A DNA stretch of 64,000 nt from Bugula neritina (Eukaryota; Bryozoa; Gymnolaemata; Cheilostomatida; Bugulidae): assembly GCA_964035545.1 (NCBI GenBank), contig OZ037765.1:14130698-14194697 (forward strand), in the 5' to 3' direction. Each line of letters opens with the position of its first letter. The stretch's first letter is position 1. Of the stretch, positions 24,201 to 32,000 are shown one piece after another. Position numbers and translations under genes: made by a program. Below the pieces are notes generated by a model that did no database searches, was not told the DNA's origin, and worked only from the letters and a program-made list of their open reading frames with translations.

Positions 24201-27200
24201 ACTCAACATCACAGAGCTAAGAAGTTACCATTTTCCATTAGTTCTGAGTGAATGCAACAGCACAATTCTTTCTCCACTACTTGGTGAAGACAGTGCAAAC
24301 TGGCACTGGGCAAAACTTTGTCACATTATGGGAGGTATTTGGAAGCGACCATTTATACATTTTGATCATCTGGGTGCAGGCTACTTGGCTTTATTTCAAA
24401 CAGCAACATTTGAGGGATGGATGGAGGTGATGGATGCAGCTATAGATCATAATCCAGTGGTTAGTAATAACATTAAAATCATATAACACTAATACACCAC
24501 TTCCATAGCAACGATTCTCTTTAGGATTTTAAGATTTAGTTTTTATTTTTCAGCATCTATATCTACAGAATATTCTAACAAATCCTCGTCTTTGGTTTGC
24601 ATAGCTTGTGGGTTTATTCCTAATGTAAGCTGAATTCATGATTGTTTGGTTATATTTGCAGATGGGAGGACAGGCTGACAGGGAACAGTCATTCTCCTGG
24701 TATATATATTTTGTCCTCTTTATTATCTTCGGAGCTTTCTTCACACTGAATCTATTCATTGGAGTTATTATAGACAACTTTAATATGCTAAAGAAGAAGG
24801 TTAGTGCCTGGAAATATAAGTTAGAAGTTTGTCATATAGTATGCTATATAGTATGTTATACACTATACAGTACGTCATACATTATACATGTGTAGTGTGT
24901 ACATGGTTTGTTATATAGTATGCTATATAGTTTGTCATATAGTATGTTATATAGTATGTCATATAGTATGTTATATAGTATGCTATATAGCTTGTCATAT
25001 AATGTGAAACGTATTATGTTAGTGAGTGCATTATAAAAGTTTAAACATCAGCTGCTACCTAGGTGAATATAAACTTTAGACTGATTAAAAATTTATATCT
25101 TAATATTTTTATCCATCTCAGCTTTAACCACAATGAAAACAAAATATGCTAAGGTATAGCGAGGTAAACAAAATATTCTAGGCTATAATATGCATATACT
25201 ATGTAAAGTAGTATATAATAGATATTGGTAATTTATTATAATGTACAGTAAAAGTTGTAAATCATGTAAACTATTGTGCAACATAAGTTAGCATATTTAT
25301 GTTGTCACATAGACCAAAAATAGAGCAATGTAGAACAGTGTAAACAAATTGTTGCTGTATTCATACAGAGGCATAAATATAATAACTAATGCAGCGAAAA
25401 CCTCTGGTTAATGAGTCACTATCTACAGCTGTGTAATAAATTGGAACTGCATGTTGAATAACTTACATATTATAGAAGTATAAACTTTAGAACTCATCTG
25501 CGACAATTTGATATTGTACAATACTAAACTAGTGTTGGGAGGTGCATGTGAACAGCATACTGGGAAAATTTCAATAATAGGCTTTACGGAATGTTAATGT
25601 TTCAACTGCCTTAGTTGGTTACAAAACATTGCTATAAACGCTTTATTGAAGTTTTAAAATACAACAAGGCAATGCCAGGAGAATGACAACCGTCTACTTA
25701 AAATGGGATAACAACTCTAGCATCATGTGGTTTATAGGCAGGTAATCTAGAAGGGGGAAGCAGTGCAAGACTGCTACTAGCCGCCCTGCCTCACCACATT
25801 ACCTGGTCTAGATAGAGGCTCTTAACTATATATGGACATTTTCATACCTAGCAAATACCTATGTCACATGTGCTTAATCCTTCAATGGGTTCAAAAAAAG
25901 TTCTCAACACAAAAACAAAAAATATTGATATCATATTTCTAAGAATCTATTCAAATTCCTAAACATGATACATTATATTAAATATGTATAGCTATATTAT
26001 GTAGTATAAAACAATTCCTTGCAATGCATGTGAAATTCATATATACCTGGAACTTTGACCCACACCGGGTTAGTGAAAGTTGCTTCAGAACAATTTTATA
26101 AAGAATTATATTGGATATAGTAAAGAAACTATTTTTGTTTTTAGTATGACGGAAGCTACTTGGCTCTGTTTCTTACTGAAAATCAACGACATTATTATGC
26201 AACATTGAAAAAGTTGGGAAATAAAAAGCCACAGAAAACCATACGGAGACCAAAGGTTTGTAGATAATATAATTAAATGCCATCATATTTTATTATAAAA
26301 AAGTTCATATTATAAATATATGCATGCAATATATACTATATAACCTTAATCAGGAACGTAATCACGTATATCAGCATATATAAATAACCAACCTTCATAA
26401 TATCAAATATATCCATTTGCGCTCACATTATCTTAAGTATTAACCTGCAAATAAATATTTTGTAAAATTAGTTTTGTTCTAAGTAAAATAAATTTTATTA
26501 AAAAAGTTTTTTTATATTATGGCAGTATTATATAAATTTTTGAGCTATAGCTGCAAGCATAAGTCAACATGTGGATTTGAGCATTGGCTAATTAGCCTTC
26601 CCTTTCAGGGTCAGTAAAATATGTATTACAATTCTTTCTACATTCGGCATTTACATGTAAGTTTTACTTTAGCAGAGATTTCGAATCTTTTATTTTAAAA
26701 CTTGAAGTTTGGCACTTAAAAGACTTAAATTATTACCGTAATAGTTTTTATAAAATATTTTGCATTAAAATCTATTTAGCTATAGAAATCACTATTAATT
26801 GCAGAGGTATTGTAAATAACAATTAAGTTTTTGACATTTCTTTTTATTCTAATGGCCATTACCAACTCATTTTCTCAGATTTTTTCTTTATACTTCAATT
26901 ACCTTAAACTATTTTACCAAAAGCGGTTTCACAATATTTTGTAGTCAAAGACGCAGGCAATTTTCTTCGACATTGCTACCAGCAATCGGTTTGAAATTGG
27001 TATAACCATTGTTATCCTATTGAATATGGCATCAATGATGGTAGAGTATGAGCCAAGGACTGTCTACGGGTCAATGTCTGTGACTGGCGAGTTTGTTCCT
27101 GACAGCAATGCATCCTCAATTGATCACGACTTACTCACAGAAGTTTTATTTTATATCAATACAACATTTACGGTAATATTTGTTGTTGAAGCAGCCATCA

Positions 27201-28459
27201 AAATAATAGGCTTGAGATTTCATTACTTCCGTAAAGCATGGAATGTATTTGATTTTGTTATAGTATTAGTGTCTACAGTGAGCCTTATTATGGACAAACA
27301 TTTGACTCAAGGTGGTATAATATCTCCATCATTACTTCGAGTTGTCAGAGTGTTTAGAATAGGACGAGTACTAAGGTTAGTAAAAGCAGCCAAAGGCATT
27401 CGAAAGTTGCTGTTTGCATTAGTAATATCTATACCAGCGTTGTTCAACATAGCAACATTATTGTTTCTTTTCATGTTCATATTTGCTATTGTTGGCATGA
27501 CCTACTTCGGTAATGTCAGGCATCGAGGAGCATTGACAGCTACAGTAAATTTTGAAACATTTGGTAGAAGCATGCTATTGCTCTTCCGTTTGAGTACTTC
27601 CGGTGGATGGAATGATGTACTTTATCCGTTGATGGAAGAAGATGACTGTAATGGAACACACTATATCAATACATTAGGTGTGCCGCAGGAACGAGTGGGA
27701 GGTGATTGTGGCTCACAAGCATTTGCTATACCATTTTTCCTTTGCTATCTTTTTATAAGCTTTATGGTAATCATTAATATGTATATAGCCGTCATCCTCG
27801 AGAACTTCAATCAGGCTCACGAGCAAGAAGAAATCGGCATCACAGATGATGACTTTGACATGTTTTATGCAATTTGGGAAAAGTACGATCCGCATGCTAC
27901 ACAATACATCAAGTTAGAACTGCTTTCAGAGTTTATAGAAAGTTTAGACATTCCTCTTGGAATACCCAAACCAAATAACATGGCTATAGTGGCGTTCAAT
28001 CTGCCCATAGTAGAAGGGGACAGAATACACTGTCTAGATGTACTTATGGCTTTAGTGAAGAGAGTTCTCCGAGGCACAGACGAGGACATGGCCAACAAGT
28101 CAGAGCAGTATAAAGAAGCAAATGAAAAGCTTCAGCAACAAATAGCTGAAAAATATAAGAGCGCTTTTCCCCATAGACAACAGGCTAAAGTAGTGACAAC
28201 GACAATGCAACGTAAAAAGGAAGATGTTGCGGCAAAAACATTACAACGAGCGTGGAAGAAGCACAAGATGAAACAGAATATCTTGCGAATCAGAGATCTA
28301 GCAAAAGAGTCCACATCAGCTCACCATGAGAGCACATCAAGACGGCTGAGCATTTCGCTTAGTAACATAAAAGACAGAATAAGCAGTGCATTAAGTAGAC
28401 TTTCTCTTCGGAGAAGTTCTATCAAAAGTGCCAAAAGTGGTGATTCACATCACCCCTAG
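5632..28459 (+). CDS. Nav2-type four-domain voltage-gated cation channel alpha subunit (27 coding exons)
   Basis: Pore-forming plasma-membrane channel with four repeats of six segments. Assembled from 27 exons with GT/AG borders, total 6789 nt = 2262 residues plus stop, no phase conflict. Seen: cytosolic N-terminus (1-166), domain I about 200-540, acidic I-II linker 540-790, domain II about 815-1110, II-III linker to about 1385, domain III to 1721, III-IV linker 1722-1758, domain IV about 1760-2045, EF-hand-like region, IQ motif about 2186-2200. Arginine-rich S4 segments are visible in domains I, III and IV; domain II has a K/R-spaced S4. Filter residues are D486, E1058, E1660 and G1978. Glutamate in domain III excludes a lysine-bearing Nav1 and fits Nav2 (DSC1/BSC1 family). 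Nav2 channels are known as calcium/sodium-permeable; permeation here is inference. Start is the ATG at 5632; a longer 5' UTR with introns is possible. A four-domain Cav channel is less likely because of the III-IV linker and the non-acidic domain IV filter residue. Confidence 0.93.
6215..6284. repeat. (TA)35 microsatellite
   Basis: 70 bases of uninterrupted TA, 85 bases after Nav2 exon 1. Confidence 0.95.
7495..7778 (+). CDS. Nav2 exon 2: domain I S1
   Basis: Encodes the conserved IFRFSAT...WNPIRR block and segment I-S1 ([17 protein letters not shown]), followed by a long S1-S2 extracellular loop with two cysteines. Acceptor ...cttgtag, donor gtaagt. Ends with two bases of a codon. Confidence 0.9.
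8147..8275 (+). CDS. Nav2 exon 3: domain I S2-S3
   Basis: Encodes [14 protein letters not shown] and [12 protein letters not shown], the I-S2/S3 signature. Acceptor ttttgtag, donor gtgagt. The nearby AG at 8158-8159 (ctttttcag) would break the reading frame, so the upstream AG was chosen. Confidence 0.85.
8562..8674 (+). CDS. Nav2 exon 4: domain I S3-S4
   Basis: Encodes the end of S3 and the I-S4 voltage sensor, [20 protein letters not shown], with arginines at every third position. Acceptor ctattttag, donor gtaaat. Confidence 0.9.
9827..10142 (+). CDS. Nav2 exon 5: domain I S4-S5 linker, S5 and turret
   Basis: Encodes [16 protein letters not shown] (S4-S5 linker), I-S5 ([20 protein letters not shown]) and a cysteine- and asparagine-rich turret with NST and NGS glycosylation sequons. 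Acceptor ctttacag, donor gtgaga. Confidence 0.9.
10291..10999 (+). mobile_element. 709-bp pogo/Tigger-derived MITE in Nav2 intron 5
   Basis: Bounded by TA (10289-10290, 11000-11001). Ends GGGGAGGCTGGGGCTAG and, inverted, GGGGAGAGTGGGGCTAG. Internal sequence 10380-10960 is clearly similar to 58250-58900 of the larger element (for example AGTGGGACAAGTTG, CAATATCTGCT, TTGCCCAGCTTT), so it is a deletion derivative of that family. Confidence 0.85.
11128..11269 (+). CDS. Nav2 exon 6: domain I pore loop
   Basis: Encodes the I-P-loop ending [13 protein letters not shown]; the filter aspartate codon is 11243-11245 (D486). Acceptor cctcag, donor gtaagt. Confidence 0.9.
11731..11865 (+). CDS. Nav2 exon 7: domain I S6
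   Basis: Encodes I-S6, [20 protein letters not shown] followed by VVFMAY, and the start of the I-II linker. Acceptor tttttgcag, donor gtaatt. Confidence 0.9.
12269..12289 (+). CDS. Nav2 exon 8: 21-nt microexon in the I-II linker
   Basis: Encodes LAKEEEE, continuing the charged helix after I-S6. Flanked by ccctttag and gtaagg. It is a multiple of three, so skipping keeps the frame, which makes it a possible alternative cassette. Supported only by splice sites and continuity of the acidic/basic helix. Confidence 0.7.
12684..13271 (+). CDS. Nav2 exon 9: I-II cytosolic linker
   Basis: 196 codons of hydrophilic linker: a charged [11 protein letters not shown]...[10 protein letters not shown] coiled-coil-like start, then a Ser/Thr/Asn-rich stretch, ending [12 protein letters not shown], where RRNS is a consensus basic kinase site. 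Donor gtaagt. Confidence 0.88.
13570..13714 (+). CDS. Nav2 exon 10: end of I-II linker
   Basis: Acidic linker leading to [15 protein letters not shown] just before domain II. Acceptor ttttacag; donor gttaat after one base of a codon. Confidence 0.85.
13999..14321 (+). CDS. Nav2 exon 11: domain II S1 and cysteine-rich S1-S2 loop
   Basis: Encodes a pre-S1 segment, II-S1 ([20 protein letters not shown]), then a loop with six clustered cysteines (residues 853-871, spacing C-x2-C-x2-C-x4-C-x2-C-x3-C, codons 14184-14240) containing an NTT sequon, then VLSIANV leading into S2. In typical Nav channels this loop is only about ten residues. Donor gtgggt. Confidence 0.88.
14451..14648 (+). CDS. Nav2 exon 12: domain II S2-S3
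   Basis: Encodes [17 protein letters not shown] (II-S2), [18 protein letters not shown] (II-S3) and the start of S4 (IIKIFRL). Acceptor gattgcag, donor gtaagt. The following 1.8-kb intron (14649-16483) holds nothing I can identify. Confidence 0.9.
16484..16704 (+). CDS. Nav2 exon 13: domain II S4-S5
   Basis: Encodes the rest of II-S4 ([10 protein letters not shown]), the S4-S5 linker and II-S5 ([18 protein letters not shown]). Acceptor ttgtag; ends QLPR before the pore. Confidence 0.9.
16921..17071 (+). CDS. Nav2 exon 14: domain II pore loop
   Basis: Encodes [18 protein letters not shown], the Nav signature pore sequence; filter glutamate codon 16979-16981 (E1058). Ends in the first half of II-S6. 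Donor gtaatt. Confidence 0.92.
17406..17573 (+). CDS. Nav2 exon 15: domain II S6 and start of II-III linker
   Basis: Encodes [17 protein letters not shown], the inner half of II-S6, followed by a lysine-rich stretch and a small cysteine cluster (CFHSC). Donor gtaagt. Confidence 0.9.
17828..18023 (+). CDS. Nav2 exon 16: II-III linker
   Basis: Hydrophilic Ser/Lys/Glu-rich linker with no recognised domain. Acceptor gttttag, donor gtaggt. Confidence 0.8.
18490..18620 (+). CDS. Nav2 exon 17: II-III linker
   Basis: Encodes repeats of a LSNG/MSNGY motif ([20 protein letters not shown]). Phase agrees with both neighbours. Acceptor aacgtag, donor gtcaga. Confidence 0.75.
18842..19052 (+). CDS. Nav2 exon 18: II-III linker
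   Basis: Encodes [10 protein letters not shown]... and [18 protein letters not shown]; the acidic IIITEDY stretch resembles the IIIEDYP motif of Nav II-III linkers. Donor gtaaca. Confidence 0.82.
19294..19326 (+). CDS. Nav2 exon 19: 33-nt microexon
   Basis: Encodes [10 protein letters not shown] between split codons. Acceptor attatag, donor gtaagt; the phase matches exon 18 and exon 20. Short, so supported mainly by splice sites and phase. Confidence 0.65.
20083..20227 (+). CDS. Nav2 exon 20: end of II-III linker
   Basis: Acidic linker ([11 protein letters not shown]) ending [11 protein letters not shown], comparable to the cysteine-containing segment before domain III in Nav channels. Donor gtatac. 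Confidence 0.82.
20545..20848 (+). CDS. Nav2 exon 21: domain III S1-S3
   Basis: Encodes III-S1 ([20 protein letters not shown]), III-S2 ([20 protein letters not shown]) and III-S3 ([11 protein letters not shown]). Acceptor aattgcag, donor gtaagt. The next intron (20849-22733) contains a TA-flanked element. Confidence 0.92.
21251..22538. mobile_element. 1.3-kb TA-flanked non-autonomous DNA element in Nav2 intron 21
   Basis: TA at 21249-21250 and 22539-22540; ends GGGGTAATAGGAGC and, inverted, GGGGTAACGAAGGG. No transposase seen. Contains an 18-bp perfect palindrome at 22336-22353 (TACCCCGGTACCGGGGTA) within GGCCGATTG...AGAATGGGCC, like the inner end of a second copy. Confidence 0.5.
22734..22856 (+). 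CDS. Nav2 exon 22: domain III S4
   Basis: Encodes the III-S4 sensor, [19 protein letters not shown], with five regularly spaced arginines plus one more. Acceptor gtttcacag; the donor gtaagt is the first six bases of an 18-bp tandem repeat. Confidence 0.92.
22857..22946. repeat. 18-bp minisatellite at a splice donor
   Basis: Five units of the type STAAGTGTTATACAATGT beginning on the first base of intron 22. The first unit starts GTAAGT; the others start CTAAGT or CCAAGT, and the last is diverged. Confidence 0.9.
23558..23701 (+). CDS. Nav2 exon 23: domain III S4-S5 linker and S5
   Basis: Encodes [20 protein letters not shown] and the rest of III-S5, ending [14 protein letters not shown]. Acceptor ttttgtag, donor gtaagt. 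Confidence 0.9.
24154..24459 (+). CDS. Nav2 exon 24: domain III turret and pore loop
   Basis: Encodes a long turret with NIT and NST sequons, then [20 protein letters not shown]; filter glutamate codon 24412-24414 (E1660), where Nav1 has lysine. The acceptor at 24151-24153 was chosen because the identical upstream acag/gttaaa (24131-24140) leads to an in-frame stop. Confidence 0.9.
24662..24799 (+). CDS. Nav2 exon 25: domain III S6
   Basis: Encodes [20 protein letters not shown] then [14 protein letters not shown], the diagnostic III-S6. Acceptor atttgcag, donor gttagt. The following intron (24800-26144) has a TATAGTATG-type repeat. Confidence 0.93.
24832..25005. repeat. TATAGTATG-type tandem repeat in Nav2 intron 25
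   Basis: Repeats of CATATAGTATGTTATATAGTATG with interruptions. Confidence 0.85.
26145..26255 (+). CDS. Nav2 exon 26: III-IV linker (inactivation gate)
   Basis: Encodes [17 protein letters not shown] and [17 protein letters not shown]. The position of the Nav1 IFM latch is LFL (residues 1729-1731). Acceptor tttttag, donor gtttgt. Confidence 0.9.
26945..28459 (+). CDS. Nav2 exon 27: domain IV and C-terminus
   Basis: One 1515-nt exon encodes all of domain IV and the tail. Visible: IV-S1, IV-S4 ([20 protein letters not shown]), IV-P with STSGGW (glycine codon 27602-27604, G1978), IV-S6 ([18 protein letters not shown]), an EF-hand-like region, an IQ motif ([13 protein letters not shown]) and a serine/arginine-rich end. 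Stop TAG at 28457-28459. Intron 26 upstream (26256-26944) holds nothing recognisable. Confidence 0.95.
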   Translation, partial: SKTQAIFFDIATSNRFEIGITIVILLNMASMMVEYEPRTVYGSMSVTGEFVPDSNASSIDHDLLTEVLFYINTTFTVIFVVEAAIKIIGLRFHYFRKAWNVFDFVIVLVSTVSLIMDKHLTQGGIISPSLLRVVRVFRIGRVLRLVKAAKGIRKLLFALVISIPALFNIATLLFLFMFIFAIVGMTYFGNVRHRGALTATVNFETFGRSMLLLFRLSTSGGWNDVLYPLMEEDDCNGTHYINTLGVPQERVGGDCGSQAFAIPFFLCYLFISFMVIINMYIAVILENFNQAHEQEEIGITDDDFDMFYAIWEKYDPHATQYIKLELLSEFIESLDIPLGIPKPNNMAIVAFNLPIVEGDRIHCLDVLMALVKRVLRGTDEDMANKSEQYKEANEKLQQQIAEKYKSAFPHRQQAKVVTTTMQRKKEDVAAKTLQRAWKKHKMKQNILRIRDLAKESTSAHHESTSRRLSISLSNIKDRISSALSRLSLRRSSIKSAKSGDSHHP

Positions 28460-28534
28460 TCTTCCTTGAATAACTCCTTTGTATAGGTAATACTCTATTG
28501 TCAACAAATATTTTCGTATTAAACTAAGCCTAGC

Positions 28535-28540
28535 AATAAA
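28535..28540 (+). other. Polyadenylation signal candidate for the Nav2 gene
   Basis: AATAAA about 75 bases after the stop; a second AATAAA lies at 28620-28625. Confidence 0.5.
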
Positions 28541-28661
28541 ATTATTACATGTTTATATTTTTATATAGATATACTTTTTTGTAAATTCTAGTTCCAAATA
28601 TCAATAGTATATATAAAGTAATAAAGAAGAAATAGTAAATTGATGCAATGTTATAAATCAT

Positions 28662-28667
28662 TTTATT
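28662..28667 (-). other. Polyadenylation signal candidate for PRPF31
   Basis: TTTATT on the plus strand (AATAAA on the minus strand), about 165 bases past the PRPF31 stop codon. Confidence 0.5.
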
Positions 28668-28830
28668 ACAGCCATAATAAATATTTACATTGTAGCTTTA
28701 TACATATAAGTGTACAGAAGTGATGTTAAAAAAGTGCCAAAATAAAATAGGCATGAATCTTGTTTCATCATTGGCATGACCAGTATACAATAGTTGCAGA
28801 TATTAACATACATTCCATATGGGAAAAAAA

Positions 28831-29028
28831 CTAACTATTTTTAACACTCATAAAACCAGCTGTATTTGAAAAATACTTCTCATTTGCTGCTTTAAGCTTC
28901 TGTTCTGCTGCTCCTGGGTTTACAATTTCCAGACCTTGCATGGGGGTAAAGGCTACGGAGGCAGTACCAGAAATCTGTTTTCTTACAGTAGTGCTGCCTC
29001 CCCATACCTGCTGCTTGTTTAACTTTTG
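28831..29028 (-). CDS. PRPF31: PRPF31 exon 9
   Basis: Encodes QKLNKQQVWGGSTTVRKQ, SVAFTPMQGLEIVNP and the C-terminus, stop TAG at 28833-28831. Acceptor attttacag. Confidence 0.95.
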   Translation of the reverse strand, partial: QKLNKQQVWGGSTTVRKQISGTASVAFTPMQGLEIVNPGAAEQKLKAANEKYFSNTAGFMSVKNS

Positions 29029-32000
29029 CTGTAAAATAAAACAACTGGTTTAGTGACATATATAACATGTAGAGGATATCTAATAGTAATGGTGAATAAT
29101 GCTTAGTCTATTGTTTTAACAACCTCTTGAAATGTTTAGACTGGATTAAACAAAGTAGGAGTTATTTCACTTTTCTATTATAAGTTAAAATGGACTTGAA
29201 GTGGTAGTAGCAGACGGGTTACCTGCAGAGTCTTAGAGACCTTGGCCTTAGTTTTAGAATCGGCAACTGGAGCTCGGAGTTTACCAGTAGATTTCCTACC
29301 CAGGTTGCCCAGAGAGAAGCCGAGGTCCTCTTGGTATGCTTCGTCTTCTATCTGAATACATTAGCATATCAAAGTAAGCATTTTGTAATGATACATATTT
29401 TGTAATGAAGAAGTTTACATGCAGCTGGTTTATATTGGAAATTACTACGAATAGAAAGTCAAAAACAAAACAGATAGACAGACTACAAATCCAAATCTAG
29501 TCAATGGTAAACATCATTAGAACTATTAGTGTGGGCAAAACTTATTTCAGATAAAGCTGTATGACTGATGCACACAGCAGGCTGCGGCTAGTTAAGGCTA
29601 TGGCTTTATACTCACATCACCAAAGTTCATTCTATTAGCTGTTTTTCGCATTTCAGTAATACCTAGCCTCTCCTTCATCTTACGAGCTCTCCTACCGCCA
29701 CGCTTCTTCTTAGAAACTTCAATAGGAGCAGGAAGTGCCTAGAAAGAAGTAAAAGATAAAATGGAAGCCTCTCCGCTGAGTTCAGAATAAAACGATCACA
29801 CCCCTAATATAGTTGACAAATGTCATAGATATCTTCAGAGCAAAAAAGTATCTATTCCTAATCAAAATAACAACATGACAACAAAGGGTCACAAACACAG
29901 CAATTGCTATATGCTGGCACACTATATTGTGTGTAGCAGAAATCATAGCCAAAACATTGGGTAGCAAATTACACGTAGTATCAAATGAAACCAATTACAA
30001 GTAAGTGAAATCAAAAGACAGCAAATTCAGTTTACTTTATCCTTTGTGTAAATTAGGACAGATGAGGTGAAGAGTTTGCACTACATGTTGTAGTAACGCC
30101 ATTGAGAGGAACATTACCGCGATAATGTGTGAATAACTACCTTAACAGCTTTTACAGGTGGGGGCTCCTGCAGCTTTTCCAGTTTTCCTTCAATTTCTGC
30201 TAACAAATCAGCACCATAACTTCCATCAGGACTTTCATGACTAGCGTCTACTCTTGCTGCCAATACAGCTTTCGCTGCCAACAAGCGAGCTGTTTTCTTC
30301 CTCATGTCCTACAAGCACAAAGCAAACACAGTCCATGTACACAAACACTCTCCATGTAGAATCATGTGTCCATAAATGATTAGTCTGCATGGCGTAGCTG
30401 CCCTTCATAGAAAACTTCTTAGAATAATTTACATCTGAATGGAGTGTCTATTACATAAAAAATATGTATAGTTACAGCTTTAAACATTCATGAAATGCTA
30501 CATCTGTACATGAAGAGAATCAAGTGTATAAAAACTCACAGGGGGTAGCGACTGGACCAGGTCTGTGTAGTAAATGTAACCTGTGTGCGGTAAGACATTA
30601 GCTTGTGAGAATCCTGACAGAGTTTTCTTCACAGAACCAACCAGGAGGGCATTGCATGCTGGCATTTTAGCCAGATTAGTGAGACCACCAGCCACACCTT
30701 GAACAAATATTATACGTTCACCATACTGTTAGATGATCATTTCACTTGATCAAGTACACACTGATAAACCATAACAAAATAATATATTGCGAGCTTGCAT
30801 AACTGCCTTCTAAAATGTACAACTAAATATAAATAATCTATGGTTATGTAAATTCAAGAAAACTCTTAGTTCAACTATTTGCCTAACCAAATATAGTATC
30901 TCATGAAAACTACAAGGATTTACCCATTAGCTTAGCGGCAGTTGAAGCTCCAACAATGGTGGACAAGTTTGGAGCAATGAATGCCATACGGGACTGAACA
31001 TACTGCAGGATCTGGTGCTTCATTGCTTCTAGAGCTATGGCCATATCACAAGCCTCCTGTACTTTCTTCATTTCACCCTCATTCAGGGGAGTTCTATGAA
31101 TACACAAATGTATTACGTGTACAACCTATGAAAAAACCACAGACCCTAGGATCTCATCTATGACATGCATGCCTATTTTATTATATAAATAAATTGGGTC
31201 AATATTGCATATTTTCCACTTATGTACATGTAATATAAATTCATTGTTGCATAACTCTGAAAGTGTTTAATAATCACCACCACTTCGCAGTGATATCACT
31301 ACATAATTATCAAATGAAATTACAAAGTGATGCAAAGCTACAGAAATCTCCTAGATATGTTCTAGTCAACATGTTCCAAAATTTTAATTTCTTGGAATAA
31401 TAGGTAAGGGCATATGCGGACAGAAGAGTTTGGTGGAAACTAAATTTGCTTAGGATTTTATTATTCTACAATGGAAATGTATTTAATTAAACTTGTTATG
31501 GCACGACGAATGCAGATTTTGTTTCTTATGGATAACGCGATCGGACCAAGTGCGTTGATTACGCCAAACTAGCCTCCTTTGATTGGTCTGACAGTGGAAG
31601 AGTTTGTTCGTTTTGGATCACGTGAGCAATTTTTCAAAAATTCATTGAAACCTGACCCAGCTAGGGTCCAGCTGACGAATTTTATCTGATTGCACTCCAT
31701 TGGCTTATTTAAAAAAGCATGAGCATTATTCACATGGCAAAAAAGTTGCTCAAGCGGCATTGCTTGTAACTAAATTAAATAATCAATATTTTAGTAATGA
31801 TAATAACAATAAATAAATTAAAAAAATTAATTTGTATGAAGCATATTATTTTGCAGCATCTTAAAATTATTTCAAGCAGTTTTTATGGCAGAAGTATATT
31901 TTTTTATAGATATTGTCAGAGCTTGACCAGCTGCACTTTATCAGTATGATAATTCTGATACTAACTGCAAAGATGCACGTAAGCAACTGAGTCGATGTGT

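Noticed and set aside
5632-28459. Nav1 (para-type) sodium channel
   Set aside because: Domain III filter residue is glutamate, not lysine.
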